Source of the DNA: Acidobacteriota bacterium
GTDB lineage: Bacteria; Acidobacteriota; Vicinamibacteria; Vicinamibacterales; Vicinamibacteraceae
Reading direction: 5' to 3'
NCBI GenBank assembly: GCA_020845575.1
Contig: JADLFL010000016.1
Location: 62,001 to 126,000, forward strand
DNA length: 64,000 nt
Shown here: in pieces, positions 15,161 to 24,516 of the stretch
Numbering within the stretch: the stretch's first letter is position 1
How the letters are laid out: the number at the start of each line of letters is the position of its first letter
Notes under the pieces: generated by a model
Seen by the model: the letters and a program-made list of their open reading frames with translations, nothing else
Told to the model about the DNA's origin: nothing
Database searches by the model: none
Program-made: the position numbers and the translations under genes

Positions 15161-17032
15161 TCAGTCGGCGACGACAGGTCGCGGCGCGACGAGGTGCGCG
15201 ATCTGCGGGATGTCGAACTCGGTGAGCAGCCCGAACGTGAACATCTCCGGCATCTGCTGCGCGGAAATGTTGCGATCGAGCACCTCGCGCAGCGTCGGCC
15301 AGCCCTCATGCGTCCTGACGCCGGCGATGGCGTCTGGCTCGAGCGCCGCGGCGACGAGCGCGACGAGACTCGTCCGCGGTCCACGCGCGACGATCGTCAC
15401 CGGAGCGTCGTGGCGGGCCTTCAGCCATCGCGCGGTCGCCGTCACCTGCCCGACCTGCACGCCGAGCGGGCGCTCACCGAGCGCCGAGACCAGGAGGCCG
15501 AAGAGGAAGTCGCGCGACCCGAGCGTCGACTCGCCGAGGTACCACGGATCCATCGCTGCCACGCGTTGGCCGACACTTACGAGTGCGCGCACGTCGGCGC
15601 CGGCTGACGCACGGCCGGTGTCGGCAATGAGCAGCGTGGTCCCGCTCGGCGCGTCTGGCGCGATTTCGGTCACGGGCACCGTCCAGTGATCGAGGTGCAG
15701 CTTCCATCGCGTGGCGGCGGGCGAAGAGCCGGCCTGCGCGGCGCGCGCCTCGAGCCGTGGGGCCCTGACCAGCGCCTGCAGGCGTTCGCGTGTAGGCGGT
15801 GGTGGAGCAGGGAGTGAGGCGAGCACGCCGCGCGCGAGGGTGCGGAAGTCGGCGTTGTCGGCCGGCACCGGGATCGTGAGCGTCGCGAGATCGCGAATCT
15901 CGGCCGAGACGTCGATCTCCGTCGGGTCGAAGCCGGGGCGCGAATCGAGCAGTCGCGTGTGGAGGAAGCGATAGAACGCCTCGCGGTTGTCGCGTTCGTA
16001 GTTGTGGCCCTCGTCGTGGTTGACGTGGTACGCGAGGCGACTGCCCGCGCCAAGCAGTGCGAAGGCCGGACGAGCCTGCTGCAGCAGCGGCCCGACTGCG
16101 TAGTCGGCGCGGAAGCAGCACGAGTCCTTCGCGTTGTGCGTGAGCAGCAGCGCGCGGGGCGCCATCATCGCCGTGAGGTGCGTGTAGTCGGCGAGCGTGG
16201 CGAGATCCGAGGGCGTCTGCTCCGAGTCGCCGAGATCCTGATCGGGCCACTGCGCACGCGTGACGTAGCTGGAATATCCCGCGACAGGCGCGGCCAGCGC
16301 CACGCGCGTGTCCAGCGCACTCAGCGCGATCGTCTGCCATCCGCCGCCCGAGAGTCCCGTCACGGCGATGCGTGATGCGTCAGCATGTGGTAACGCGACC
16401 GCGATGTCGACCGTGCGGCGCAGCGACTCGTAGAACACCGCCAGGCCCGGCGTGCCCACGAGATCGAGCTGGTTCATCCGGTAGTGCTGAAGGCCCTCGG
16501 TGGCCAGTTGCGTCTGGCCGATCCACTCGACGTTGATCGCGTAGAGGCCCTTGCGCGCAAGGTTGATGCAGCGAGCCTGGTGGTACGCATTGGCCATGCC
16601 CGTGCCTTCGTGGCCGTTCACGTTGATCACGACGGGGGTGGGCGACATGGGCGCGGGAACGGGCTCGTAGACGAGCGCGGGCACGTGCAGGCCGGGCACG
16701 GCCTCGAAGCGGATCCGGCGCACGCGGTAGCCGTTGGCGGGGATCTCGCCGAACGACTCGATGCGGACCGTCTGCGCGCGCCACTCTCGTGCCGTGCCGC
16801 GATAGACCACCTCATCGAGGATGCGCGCGCGCAGGCGCGCCGATTCGCGCTCCCATGCCGCACGGTCGGTGGGCACGTGCAGTACCGGCACCTTCGATGC
16901 GAGCCAGACCTGCGTGTCGACGCGCGTCTGCCCGCTCGCCAGGACCGGCCGCGCGAGTTCCTCGTCCAGGGATGTCGGCTGCGCGAGGACGCTCGTCGTG
17001 AGGGCAAGTACGAGTGCGGCGATGAGTCTCAT
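15161..17032 (-). CDS. Exported alpha/beta-hydrolase, acetylxylan-esterase-like
   Basis: From ATG 17032 the product is 623 residues with a signal peptide (MRLIAALVLALTTSVLA). The central domain has PTPVVINVNGHEGTG (oxyanion region), then the nucleophile elbow VTGLSGGGWQT with serine near residue 228, and a downstream HDEGHNYERDNREAFYRF carrying the catalytic histidine. This places it in the alpha/beta-hydrolase superfamily near acetylxylan esterase/AB hydrolase families. A second degenerate hydrolase-like half follows (about 430-623), ending QIAHLVAPRPVV. The start overlaps the stop of the GH95 gene by 4 bases (ATGA at 17029-17032), so the two are translationally coupled. It probably removes acyl groups from the plant or microbial glycans attacked by the fucosidase. 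Confidence 0.82.
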   Translation of the reverse strand: MRLIAALVLALTTSVLAQPTSLDEELARPVLASGQTRVDTQVWLASKVPVLHVPTDRAAWERESARLRARILDEVVYRGTAREWRAQTVRIESFGEIPANGYRVRRIRFEAVPGLHVPALVYEPVPAPMSPTPVVINVNGHEGTGMANAYHQARCINLARKGLYAINVEWIGQTQLATEGLQHYRMNQLDLVGTPGLAVFYESLRRTVDIAVALPHADASRIAVTGLSGGGWQTIALSALDTRVALAAPVAGYSSYVTRAQWPDQDLGDSEQTPSDLATLADYTHLTAMMAPRALLLTHNAKDSCCFRADYAVGPLLQQARPAFALLGAGSRLAYHVNHDEGHNYERDNREAFYRFLHTRLLDSRPGFDPTEIDVSAEIRDLATLTIPVPADNADFRTLARGVLASLPAPPPPTRERLQALVRAPRLEARAAQAGSSPAATRWKLHLDHWTVPVTEIAPDAPSGTTLLIADTGRASAGADVRALVSVGQRVAAMDPWYLGESTLGSRDFLFGLLVSALGERPLGVQVGQVTATARWLKARHDAPVTIVARGPRTSLVALVAAALEPDAIAGVRTHEGWPTLREVLDRNISAQQMPEMFTFGLLTEFDIPQIAHLVAPRPVVAD

Positions 17033-19578
17033 GGTGCGCGCTCCAGCGCGATCTCGCGGCCAGCCGTCGTGTCGATGTCGTAGGTTGGCGCGAGCGTCGG
17101 GGGCTGACTCGGCCGCTGCAGCGCATCGCGCGGCGGTGGCGGGTAGAAGGCATTCGTCAGCGGGCCGGTTGCCTGAGCAAGCGCGCGTCCGTCGTGACGC
17201 AGAGGAACAGTGGTGCGCAGCCTGGCGGTGCCGCCGAGACGCGAGCGAAGGACGACCTTCTGCATGACGTTGTCGCGCCATGTCAGGTCGAGTTCGAAGC
17301 CGCCGCGCGCGCGCAGGCCGCGTGCCTCGCCATGGGGCCATGCCGGAGGGAGTGCCGGCAGCAGATCGATGCAGCCCGCATGACTCTGCACGAGCATCTC
17401 CGCGACGCCTGCCGTCACGCCGAAGTTGCCGTCGATCTGGAAGGGCGGGTGCGCGTCGAGCAGGTTGGCGTAGAGGCCGCCCGCATTCGACATCTGGACC
17501 GTCGTGGTTTCGACGAGCCGCAACAGCCGTCCGACGAGTGCTTGCGCATGCGCGCCGTCGCGCAGCCGCGCCCACGCGTTGATCTTCCAGGCCAGCGACC
17601 AGCCGGTGCCATCGTCTCCTCGCGATTCGAGGGAGCGGCGCGCGGCGGCAAACAGCGCCGGCGTGCCGTCGGCGGTGATCTGGCGGCCGGGGTGCAGGCC
17701 GAAGAGGTGCGAGAAGTGCCGATGGTGCGGATCCTGCGGAGGCCGATCGACACCCCACTCCACGATGCCGCCCTGGGCGTCGAGGCGATACGGTCGCAGC
17801 CGTGCGCGCGCGGTGTCGAGCTGCGCGGCGAACGTCGCGTCGATGTCGAGCACGGCGGCCGCCTGCATGACGTTTGTCGCAACGTCCCAGACGAGCGCGA
17901 GATCCATCGCGCTGCCGGCGGAGACGGCGGCAAGTCGTCCGTCAGGCTGTCGGAACCTGTGCTCCGGCGATGTCGACGGCGACGTCACGAGATACCCGTC
18001 GGCGTCCTCGACCAGCAGGGCGAGGCAGAAGCGCGCCGCGTCGGCCATCACGGGATACGCCGTGCGCAGCCAGGCCTCGTCGCCGCCGAACGCATAGTGC
18101 TCCCACAAGTGCTGCGCGAGCCACGTGCCGCCCATCGGCCACAACGCCCAGTGCGGATCGCCGTGACCGAAGTCGCCGACAGGTGCCGTCTGCCGCCACA
18201 GATCGGTGTTGTGATGGGCGGTCCATCCGTCGGCGCCGTAGTTCACACGCGCGGTCTTCCGTCCCGATACGGCCAGTTCGGCGATGGCCGAGAGCAGCGG
18301 CCGATGGCATTCCGCGAGATTGGCGGGCTCGGCGGGCCAGTAGTTCATCGGCGTGTTGATGTTGAGCGTGTGGTTCGAGCTCCACGGTGGACGCACGAGG
18401 TCGTTCCAGATCCCCTGGAGGTTCGCCGGCTCCGTGCCCTCGCGGCTGCTCGCGATGAGCAGGTAGCGGCCGTACTGCACGAGAAGCGCGACGAGCGACG
18501 GATCGGCGGCGCCGCGCGTGTGCAGGCGGACGTCGGTGGGCTGGTCTTCCGCGGGCGCGTCAGCAGGCGCTGACATGTGCAGCGAGAACCGCGACATGAG
18601 CGCGGCGTGATCGGCCACGTGCCTGGCATCGATGTCGTCCCACGTGCGCCGGGCCGCGGCTTCGACCGCCACACGCGTCGCTTGCGCGGCATCGCGCCCG
18701 TCGCGCACGGGATCGCGCCAGGGACCGTTGAAGCTCGTCGCCACGGCGACGAGCAGCGTGGCTGTCGTTGCGTCGGCAATCCGTAACGCGTCCTGCTCGG
18801 CGACCACCGTGCCATCGGTGAGCACACGCACGCGAATCTGGAAGCGCATGCCGCGATCGTCCGCGTAGCGCACGGGATCGGCGCGATCGTAGTAGTTCGG
18901 ATCCACGTGCGCCGGCGCCCGCCCGTCGAGCACGAGGTCGGTGCCGTCGACGCTCGTGTGTCCGCGCAGCAGCGTGTCGAGCCGTACGGCGAACCGCAGC
19001 TGGCGGGCCGCGCTGCACGTGTAGCGCGCGGCGATGACCTGATCGGGATGACTGGCCACGTATGTCCGCGCGTACCGCGTGTCGCCCAACCGGTAGTCGA
19101 CAGTGGCGCGTGCTGTCGTGAGATCGAGCGTGCGGCGATAGCCCGCAGATACGTCGCCATGCTCGAACGTCACGTGAAGGTCGCCTGCGGGCATGTACGA
19201 CTGCGTGTACGGGCCCATCATCCGCTTGGCCACGGCATCGGCGTCGGCGAACTGCCCGGCGGCGATCAGGCGGCGGATCTCGGGAAGCGCCTCGCGCGCA
19301 CCCGGGTTGTCCCAGGCGCTGGGCCCCCCCGACCACAACGTGTCGTCGTTCAGTTGCAGCCGTTCGAGACCCACGCCGCCGAACACCATCGCACCGAGGC
19401 GTCCGTTGCCGAGGGGCAGCGCTTCGATCCATTGGCGCGCGGCACGCGGGTACCACAGGACGAGTGGATCGCCGTCGCGTCCGGCCTGTGCGACCGAGGC
19501 CGTCTGCCGCGCCGCGTGCGCCAACGGCGCCATCGCCGCGGCGGCCGTCATCGCTTCGAGGAACGTGCGTCGATTCAT
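17029..19578 (-). CDS. Glycoside hydrolase family 95, alpha-L-fucosidase type, Tat-exported
   Basis: This 849-residue enzyme begins MNRRTFLEAMTAAAAMAPLAHA, a twin-arginine signal. The GH95 N-terminal beta domain follows: WYPRAARQWIEALPLGNGRLGAMVFGG and LQLNDDTLWSGGP. The (alpha/alpha)6 barrel has SSNHTLNINTPMNYWPAEPANLAE, HHNTDLWRQTAPVG and VTSPSTSPEHRF, blocks that hold the catalytic Asn, Asp and Glu in characterised 1,2-alpha-L-fucosidases. It cleaves terminal fucose, or galactose in some members, from xyloglucan or host-type glycans. It is the middle gene of a three-gene operon with 4 bp to the DegT gene upstream and a 4-base overlap with the esterase downstream. Confidence 0.93.
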   Translation of the reverse strand: MNRRTFLEAMTAAAAMAPLAHAARQTASVAQAGRDGDPLVLWYPRAARQWIEALPLGNGRLGAMVFGGVGLERLQLNDDTLWSGGPSAWDNPGAREALPEIRRLIAAGQFADADAVAKRMMGPYTQSYMPAGDLHVTFEHGDVSAGYRRTLDLTTARATVDYRLGDTRYARTYVASHPDQVIAARYTCSAARQLRFAVRLDTLLRGHTSVDGTDLVLDGRAPAHVDPNYYDRADPVRYADDRGMRFQIRVRVLTDGTVVAEQDALRIADATTATLLVAVATSFNGPWRDPVRDGRDAAQATRVAVEAAARRTWDDIDARHVADHAALMSRFSLHMSAPADAPAEDQPTDVRLHTRGAADPSLVALLVQYGRYLLIASSREGTEPANLQGIWNDLVRPPWSSNHTLNINTPMNYWPAEPANLAECHRPLLSAIAELAVSGRKTARVNYGADGWTAHHNTDLWRQTAPVGDFGHGDPHWALWPMGGTWLAQHLWEHYAFGGDEAWLRTAYPVMADAARFCLALLVEDADGYLVTSPSTSPEHRFRQPDGRLAAVSAGSAMDLALVWDVATNVMQAAAVLDIDATFAAQLDTARARLRPYRLDAQGGIVEWGVDRPPQDPHHRHFSHLFGLHPGRQITADGTPALFAAARRSLESRGDDGTGWSLAWKINAWARLRDGAHAQALVGRLLRLVETTTVQMSNAGGLYANLLDAHPPFQIDGNFGVTAGVAEMLVQSHAGCIDLLPALPPAWPHGEARGLRARGGFELDLTWRDNVMQKVVLRSRLGGTARLRTTVPLRHDGRALAQATGPLTNAFYPPPPRDALQRPSQPPTLAPTYDIDTTAGREIALERAP

Positions 19579-19582
19579 GCTG

Positions 19583-20962
19583 TCAGCGCGTGGATGAGAC
19601 CAGTCGCGCGCCAGCCGCCTGCACCTTGCGTATCGCCGTCACGATGTCGCGCATGTCATCCTGCGACCCCAGCAGCATCGTCTGCGTGAGCCACACGGCC
19701 TGATCGCACAACGCGTCGTTGCGCGGACACGCGGCATTGCGTTCGGTCAGCGTCGCGAGCGCGGCCTTCCCGTAGACGCGCTCGTATCCGCGTGACGCGA
19801 GGGCGTGTACCACGTTCGGATCCCGATAGAGCGGACGATAGCCGCTCGAGGCCGGCACACCCTCCGCGCGCAGGGCTTTCAGGAAGGCCTCGCGCGACAG
19901 CCCGCCGAAGCCAGCCGGGTCGTACCGGAACATGTAGAGGTGCCACGCGCTGCGCGTCACGCCCGGGTACAACCGCTGCGGCGTGATGCCGTCGACGGCG
20001 CCGAGTTCCTTCGTCAGCCAGGCGGCGTTGGCGTCGCGTCTGGACTGCTGCGCTTCGAGTCGCGTCATCTGCGCGGTGAGCAGCGCGGCCTGGAAATCCG
20101 TGAGGCGCACGTTGTTGCCCACGCCCCGGCTCGTCTCGCCAGTCCCCGGCAGCGCGGCGTTGGCGCTGTGGTAGGCGTACGCACGCTCGTACAGGCGGCG
20201 GTCGCTGGTGATGAGCGCGCCGCCCTCGCCGGAGTTCAGGTTCTTGCTGGCCTGGAAGCTGAAGGCGCCGCACGTGCCGAGGCTGCCCACCTTCCGCCCG
20301 CGCCACTCCGCCAGGTGCGCCTGACACGCGTCCTCGACGATGGGGACGTTTCGATCGCGACCTGTGGCGATGATGGTGTCGAGGTCGGCGGGCGTGCCGC
20401 CGACGTGCACGGGCACGATCGCGCGTGTCGCCGGCGTGATGGCCGCCGCGATGCGCGTCGCGTCGACCTGGAACGTCTCGATGTCCGTATCGACGAAGAC
20501 CGGCAGCGCGTGCCGCTGGAGGATGACGTTGACGGTGGCGATGAACGTGTACGGCGAGAGGATGACCTCGTCGCCCGGGCCGATGTCGAGCGCGGTCAGC
20601 GCCGTCAGCAGCGCGCTCGTGCCGTTGGCCACGGCCAGACAGTGCGCGGCTCCCGTGAGAGACGCGTAAGCAGACTCGAACCCGTCGACGCGGCTGTTCC
20701 GGTTCCACCTGCCGCTCTCGAGCACACCCCGCAGCGCCGTGGCCTCCGTCGCGTCGCTCAGAGGCCACGACGGGAACGGCGCGGTGCGCACTGGCGTGCC
20801 GCCGAGCACCGCGGGTTCGCCTGCGGCCCGCGCAAAGACGGTGGGCGCGGCCGCACCCGCCGGCCGCGACACCGAGGCCGCGGCGGTCGTCGCCGCGGCC
20901 GTCACGAGGAAATCACGGCGCGAGACACCTCGCGCGGTCGTCCGATCGTCGCTCGTCATCAC
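19583..20962 (-). CDS. DegT/DnrJ/EryC1/StrS-family PLP aminotransferase with a Tat signal
   Basis: This 459-residue protein starts with TTARGVSRRDFLVTAAATTAAA, a clear twin-arginine export signal, and is then a complete DegT-family fold. The landmarks are WPLSDATEATALRGVLESGRW, VANGTSALLTALTAL, DEVILSPYTFIATVN, VEDACQAH and the PLP-lysine motif FSFQASKNLNSGEGG. These enzymes normally make amino sugars or act as dehydratases on nucleotide sugars in the cytoplasm. A Tat signal suggests export of the folded holoenzyme with PLP bound, which fits Tat transport. It is the first gene of the operon with GH95 and the esterase (4-bp gap). The substrate is unknown; a role on a released sugar or a modified function is possible. 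Confidence 0.88.
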   Translation of the reverse strand: MMTSDDRTTARGVSRRDFLVTAAATTAAASVSRPAGAAAPTVFARAAGEPAVLGGTPVRTAPFPSWPLSDATEATALRGVLESGRWNRNSRVDGFESAYASLTGAAHCLAVANGTSALLTALTALDIGPGDEVILSPYTFIATVNVILQRHALPVFVDTDIETFQVDATRIAAAITPATRAIVPVHVGGTPADLDTIIATGRDRNVPIVEDACQAHLAEWRGRKVGSLGTCGAFSFQASKNLNSGEGGALITSDRRLYERAYAYHSANAALPGTGETSRGVGNNVRLTDFQAALLTAQMTRLEAQQSRRDANAAWLTKELGAVDGITPQRLYPGVTRSAWHLYMFRYDPAGFGGLSREAFLKALRAEGVPASSGYRPLYRDPNVVHALASRGYERVYGKAALATLTERNAACPRNDALCDQAVWLTQTMLLGSQDDMRDIVTAIRKVQAAGARLVSSTR

Positions 20963-21064
20963 CCCTCCATGGCAGTCGTGCCGCCCGCAGTCTACTGCGG
21001 CAGCGCGGTGGCGTCAGCGAGAGATGTGTCGTTCGGCGCGTCGGGCGGTCAGACAGGCACGTAC

Positions 21065-21178
21065 TTATCCCCGCGCCTCCGCGATGAAGTGGCGAAAGAG
21101 CGTACGGTCCGCCTCGAACGCCATGTGATCGACGTAGCCGTGCAGCGACTGGTTCATCCCGAACACGAGCGTGGCCAT
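21065..21178 (-). pseudogene. N-terminal fragment of a RibD-C/DHFR-family reductase
   Basis: The frame begins [19 protein letters not shown], continues [18 protein letters not shown] and hits TAA after 37 residues. The start 'V.FGMN.SLDGYVDH..F.PD..L..HF' is the N-terminal strand-helix of the dihydrofolate-reductase-like RibD C-terminal family. The remaining 140 or so residues of the family are absent, so only a 5' fragment is left. It lies between the DegT operon promoter region and arsM. Apart from it nothing is recognised in 20963-21200. Confidence 0.6.
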
Positions 21179-21200
21179 GGTCGATAGACCTTGCACCCTC

Positions 21201-22049
21201 TCAGCTACAGCAACCCGGCGGGCAGCACGCCGTCGCAGCCGGCTTCATCGCGCGAACGAATCCGCTGATGAACGTGCCGTCGACTTCCCGGGCCAGCGCG
21301 TCTGCATCGAGTCCCTCGCTGGCGAGAAAGGTACGCGCGTCCTCGAAGCTGTATTCGCGCGTGGCCTCGATGTCGATTGCCTCGAATCCGGCCGCCTTCA
21401 ACCTGGCGATGTATTCCTGGTCGCCGAGCGCACCAGCCACGCAGCCGACCCACAAGTCCATGCTCTTGCGAATCCGCTCGGGGACCGCGCCTCGAACGAC
21501 GACGTCCGAGACCGCGAATCGCCCGCCAGGCTTCAGCACGCGGAACGCCTCCGCGAGCACGCGGTCCTTGTCGCCCGAGAGGTTGATGACGCAGTTCGAG
21601 ATGATGACGTCCACCGAGTTGTCGGGCAGCGGGATGCGCTCGATCTCGCCTTTGAGGAACTCCACGTTCTCGAGCCCACTCTTCTTCTTGTTCTCCTCGG
21701 CGATGGCGAGCATCTCGTCGGTCATGTCGAGACCGAACGCCTTTCCTGCAGGGCCGACGCGCCGGGCCGACAGAAGCACGTCGATTCCACCGCCCGAGCC
21801 GAGATCGAGCACGATCTCACCCGGCTTCAGTTCAGCCAGAGCAGTCGGATTCCCGCAACCGAGCGATGCATCGAGGGCCAGTTCAGGGACCTCGCCTTCC
21901 TGGGTCGCATCGTAGAGATTCGACGTGATCGGGTCGGCGCAATCGGTTCCGCCAGCACCGCCGCAGCAGGAGTTCGTGGTGCCGGCCCTGGCGCGCAGCG
22001 CGGCCTGGCCGTACTTTTCCTTGACGACGTCCGTGACACCTGTGCTCAT
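21201..22049 (-). CDS. arsM: Arsenite S-adenosylmethionine methyltransferase ArsM
   Basis: This 282-residue cytoplasmic enzyme methylates As(III) to mono-, di- and trimethyl forms. It has [13 protein letters not shown] at the N-terminus, a cysteine cluster [11 protein letters not shown], then [33 protein letters not shown] (ArsM block plus SAM motif I) and [10 protein letters not shown]. The conserved catalytic cysteines appear in ISNCVINLS and [10 protein letters not shown], and the tail ends ACCPPGCCS. All are classic ArsM features. It follows the arsR gene in the same direction by 104 bp, so it is probably co-transcribed from the ArsR-controlled promoter at about 22509-22528. Confidence 0.95.
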   Translation of the reverse strand: MSTGVTDVVKEKYGQAALRARAGTTNSCCGGAGGTDCADPITSNLYDATQEGEVPELALDASLGCGNPTALAELKPGEIVLDLGSGGGIDVLLSARRVGPAGKAFGLDMTDEMLAIAEENKKKSGLENVEFLKGEIERIPLPDNSVDVIISNCVINLSGDKDRVLAEAFRVLKPGGRFAVSDVVVRGAVPERIRKSMDLWVGCVAGALGDQEYIARLKAAGFEAIDIEATREYSFEDARTFLASEGLDADALAREVDGTFISGFVRAMKPAATACCPPGCCS

Positions 22050-22153
22050 GTCTCTCTCCCTTGCTTCAGCGACTGAATGACAGCCCCACCTCGCGCCGCT
22101 GTGGCGTTGTCGTGCTCACGCCACACCCGAACGTGCACCCGCCAAGGGTGCCC

Positions 22154-22501
22154 CTACCTGCACACGACGGCGATGCGTCCCGGTTCGACGGCCTTGTTTC
22201 TGGTGCAGCACTCCGCATAGAGGAAGCCAAGCAATTCCTCGAGAGCAGCGGTGTTGGCTCGATAGCGGATGAACGCCTTCTCGCGCTTGGCCGAGACCAG
22301 ACCGTCGTTCTTCAGCTTCTCCAGGTGATGCGAGAGCGTCGAGCCACTCACTCCGGTGTCGGCTTGAATCTCACCGACGACGAGTCCCTCGGGATGCGCC
22401 GAGAGCAGAAGCCGAATGATGCGCAGGCGCGGTTCGGCACCGAGCGCAGCAAACATGTCGGCAAAGCGCGTGACCTCGTTGTCAGCGGTGAGCATGTCCA
22501 C
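22154..22501 (-). CDS. arsR: ArsR-family metalloregulatory repressor
   Basis: The 115-residue protein is a winged helix: RFADMFAALGAEPRLRIIRLLLSAHPEGLVVGEIQADTGVSGSTLSHHLEKLKNDGLV, then KREKAFIRYRAN. The recognition helix is SGSTLSHHLEKL. The ELLCCxC-type metal site of helix alpha3 is not present; two adjacent cysteines occur late in the chain (FLYAECCTRNKAV), so the inducer may bind there, as in ArsR proteins with C-terminal sites. It presumably represses its own transcript and arsM and is released by arsenite. An imperfect dyad lies directly upstream of its start. Confidence 0.9.
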   Translation of the reverse strand: MDMLTADNEVTRFADMFAALGAEPRLRIIRLLLSAHPEGLVVGEIQADTGVSGSTLSHHLEKLKNDGLVSAKREKAFIRYRANTAALEELLGFLYAECCTRNKAVEPGRIAVVCR

Positions 22502-22508
22502 AATGCTG

Positions 22509-22528
22509 CAATTATAGAAATGTAGTTG
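22509..22528 (-). promoter_or_regulatory. Probable ArsR operator overlapping the arsR promoter
   Basis: On the minus strand CAACTACATTTCTATAATTG is an imperfect 20-bp dyad (CAAyTAyA against TrTArTTG). It contains a perfect TATAAT. The sequence lies 7 bp before the arsR ATG. A TTGACA-like hexamer also overlaps it, but only 10 bp from TATAAT, so it is not the matching -35. Self-regulation by ArsR through this site is inferred. Confidence 0.55.
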
Positions 22529-22598
22529 TCAAGTGGAATGGGGCAGAGGGGATTCGAGTACGGCGGTGTCACCTGTGATCGGAATGGACCAAGTCAGG

Positions 22599-22621
22599 AT
22601 GGTGCGCCCGGCAGGATTCGA
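22599..22621. repeat. Partial copy of the tRNA-Arg(CCG) 3' end
   Basis: Twenty-three bases here are identical to 22695-22717, covering the acceptor 3' strand and part of the T arm of tRNA-Arg(CCG), plus two flanking bases. The copies are 96 bp apart. A weaker T-arm-like GGGGATTCGAG lies further out at 22548-22558. No integrase is nearby. Confidence 0.75.
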
Positions 22622-22698
22622 GCCCGGTCGCGAGCCGGAGGCGGAGCCACGGGCCTGAGGCCGGCCGTGGCGCGACCATTTCGCCGAGGGCGACATGG

Positions 22699-22772
<74 letters not shown>

Positions 22773-22937
22773 GTGTGGCGTGATGGTGGCCCGTGGAGAT
22801 GGGCCCTCGCACGACTGCCGGCCAGTGTACCACCTCGTCCGAACGGACCCTGCTGGTTGGCACAGCGATGGCGAGAACGTTCAGCGGTGCGTCGTGCGAC
22901 GCTGTACTGCACTGCGGCAGGCGTGGCGGCAGCGAGG

Positions 22938-22966
22938 TTGAAATCCCTATTGTAAAGAATGATAAG
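22938..22966 (+). promoter_or_regulatory. Candidate sigma70-type promoter for the mannosyltransferase gene
   Basis: TTGAAA at 22938-22943 and GATAAG at 22961-22966 are separated by 17 bp in an AT-rich patch unlike the surroundings. The GTG start follows at 22984, so the transcript would have a very short leader. This is a motif match only. Confidence 0.4.
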
Positions 22967-22983
22967 AATGTAAAATCCGCCGC

Positions 22984-24456
22984 GTGAACGGACGAGCTGC
23001 CGACGCTGTGGCGCATGAGCCGGTCAGGAGCCCCAGCCGGGTTCCGGACGGCGTCCTCGATGCCTGCGTCCTCGCCCTCGATCTGGCCGTGGCGGCGACA
23101 GGCATCGCGCTCCTGCTGCACGCGCTCATCGGGCCCGTGGATCTCTGGCTGTTCAGCATCTCGGGGTTCGCCAAGCCGTTCCTGCAGTGTCTCGTGCTCG
23201 CGTCGGTTCGCGCCGCCGTTCCGCGGTCGTCTCCCGTCTCGACCCTCGTGGTCGTGCTCGTCGAGTTCGTTCATACCACCTGGCGGGCGTGGACCGGTGT
23301 GGGTGGCTGGACCACGGCCGCTCTTGATGTCGCGATCGTGCTGGTGTCCACCAGGCTTGTAGCGAAGGCGGTCGGCGTGGCTGCCGCGCTGGCCTATCCC
23401 GACTTCATCCCGCGTACCTTCACGCCGCCGTTCGAAGCGGTCGCCTTCGCGGAGACGTTCGCCGCGTGGGACTCGGCGTGGTACCTCGACATCGCGCAAC
23501 GCGGGTACACGTTTCGCGCCGATGCGCCGAGCAGCGTGGCGTTCTTTCCGCTCTATCCGTTGCTGATCCGGGCCGGCGCCTTCCTGTTCGGAGGGGGGCC
23601 GCAGGCGTTCTGGCTGAGCGCCATCGCGCTCTCCTACGTGAGCTTCTTCGTCGCTCTCGTCCTGCTGCACCGATTGACGGAGCGGTGCTTCGGGAACCGT
23701 GACGCCGCGCGTCGCGCCGTGCTCTACATCGCGGTGTTTCCGTTCTCGTTCCCGTTCACGCGCATCTACACCGAGTCGTTGTTCCTGCTGGTCTCTGTCG
23801 GCGCCGTGCAGGCCGCCGTTGCGGGGCGCTGGTCGCTGGCCGGAGCATGTGGGGCGCTTGCCACCGTCACGCGTCCGAACGGCATCGTGCTGCTGGCGCC
23901 GCTGGCCATCATGGCGCTGCAGGCGCCGTGGGCATGGCGTCCGCTACTCGGTCGCGGGTTCGCACTGCTGGCCCTGCCGGCCGCGCTCCTCGGGTACTGC
24001 GCGTTCGTCCATGCGCTGTCCGGAGATCCGCTCGCGTGGCTGCATGCGCAGGCGCACTGGGGCTATTCGATCGGCAACGCGCCGTGGGCCACCGTGCAGC
24101 GCGCCCTCGAGAGCGTGGAGACGCAGGGTCTGTATCGATACCTCGTGAGCAGTCACGGCGCGCTCTACGCGTTCTCTCACGCCGCGATCGGCCTGGCGGT
24201 GGTCGCGCTCACGCCGAGCGTATTCAGGCATCTCGGACCGGCGATGGGCTGCTACGTCGCCATCGGCATCCTGATCCCCTTTTCGGGCAATGCGCTCGAG
24301 GGCATCGGTCGCTACGCCTCGACACTATTCCCCGTGTTCGTGTATCTCGGCGGCGCCGTGCGGTCGCAGCGCGCGCACGACGCGCTGTTGATAGGCAGCT
24401 CGCTCTGGCTCGCCTTGAACATCGGATTCTTCGTCACACAGCGCCCGGTCTATTGA
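22984..24456 (+). CDS. PIG-V-like polytopic mannosyltransferase
   Basis: This 490-residue membrane protein has many hydrophobic segments. The family landmarks are AWDSAWYLDIAQRGY in an early extracytoplasmic loop, carrying the catalytic acid, FFPLYPLLIRAGA, and FPFSFPFTRIYTESLFLLVS followed by TRPNGIVLLAPL. These match bacterial relatives of PIG-V, GT-C fold enzymes using polyprenyl-phosphate sugar donors. It likely adds a mannose or similar sugar to an envelope glycolipid or protein on the outer face of the inner membrane. The GTG start at 22984 directly follows the AT-rich promoter patch. It converges on the hybrid kinase gene and stands alone. Confidence 0.82.
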   Translation: MNGRAADAVAHEPVRSPSRVPDGVLDACVLALDLAVAATGIALLLHALIGPVDLWLFSISGFAKPFLQCLVLASVRAAVPRSSPVSTLVVVLVEFVHTTWRAWTGVGGWTTAALDVAIVLVSTRLVAKAVGVAAALAYPDFIPRTFTPPFEAVAFAETFAAWDSAWYLDIAQRGYTFRADAPSSVAFFPLYPLLIRAGAFLFGGGPQAFWLSAIALSYVSFFVALVLLHRLTERCFGNRDAARRAVLYIAVFPFSFPFTRIYTESLFLLVSVGAVQAAVAGRWSLAGACGALATVTRPNGIVLLAPLAIMALQAPWAWRPLLGRGFALLALPAALLGYCAFVHALSGDPLAWLHAQAHWGYSIGNAPWATVQRALESVETQGLYRYLVSSHGALYAFSHAAIGLAVVALTPSVFRHLGPAMGCYVAIGILIPFSGNALEGIGRYASTLFPVFVYLGGAVRSQRAHDALLIGSSLWLALNIGFFVTQRPVY

Positions 24457-24516
24457 GTCGGTTGCCGCCGCACTCCGACGCGCACGCCGCGCGCCGACGG
24501 CGAGGGCCTCGGCCGC

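Noticed and set aside
22509..22542. TTGACA plus TATAAT as a canonical promoter for arsR
   Set aside because: The two hexamers are only 10 bp apart, too close for sigma70. The TATAAT alone may be the -10, with a weak -35 further out.
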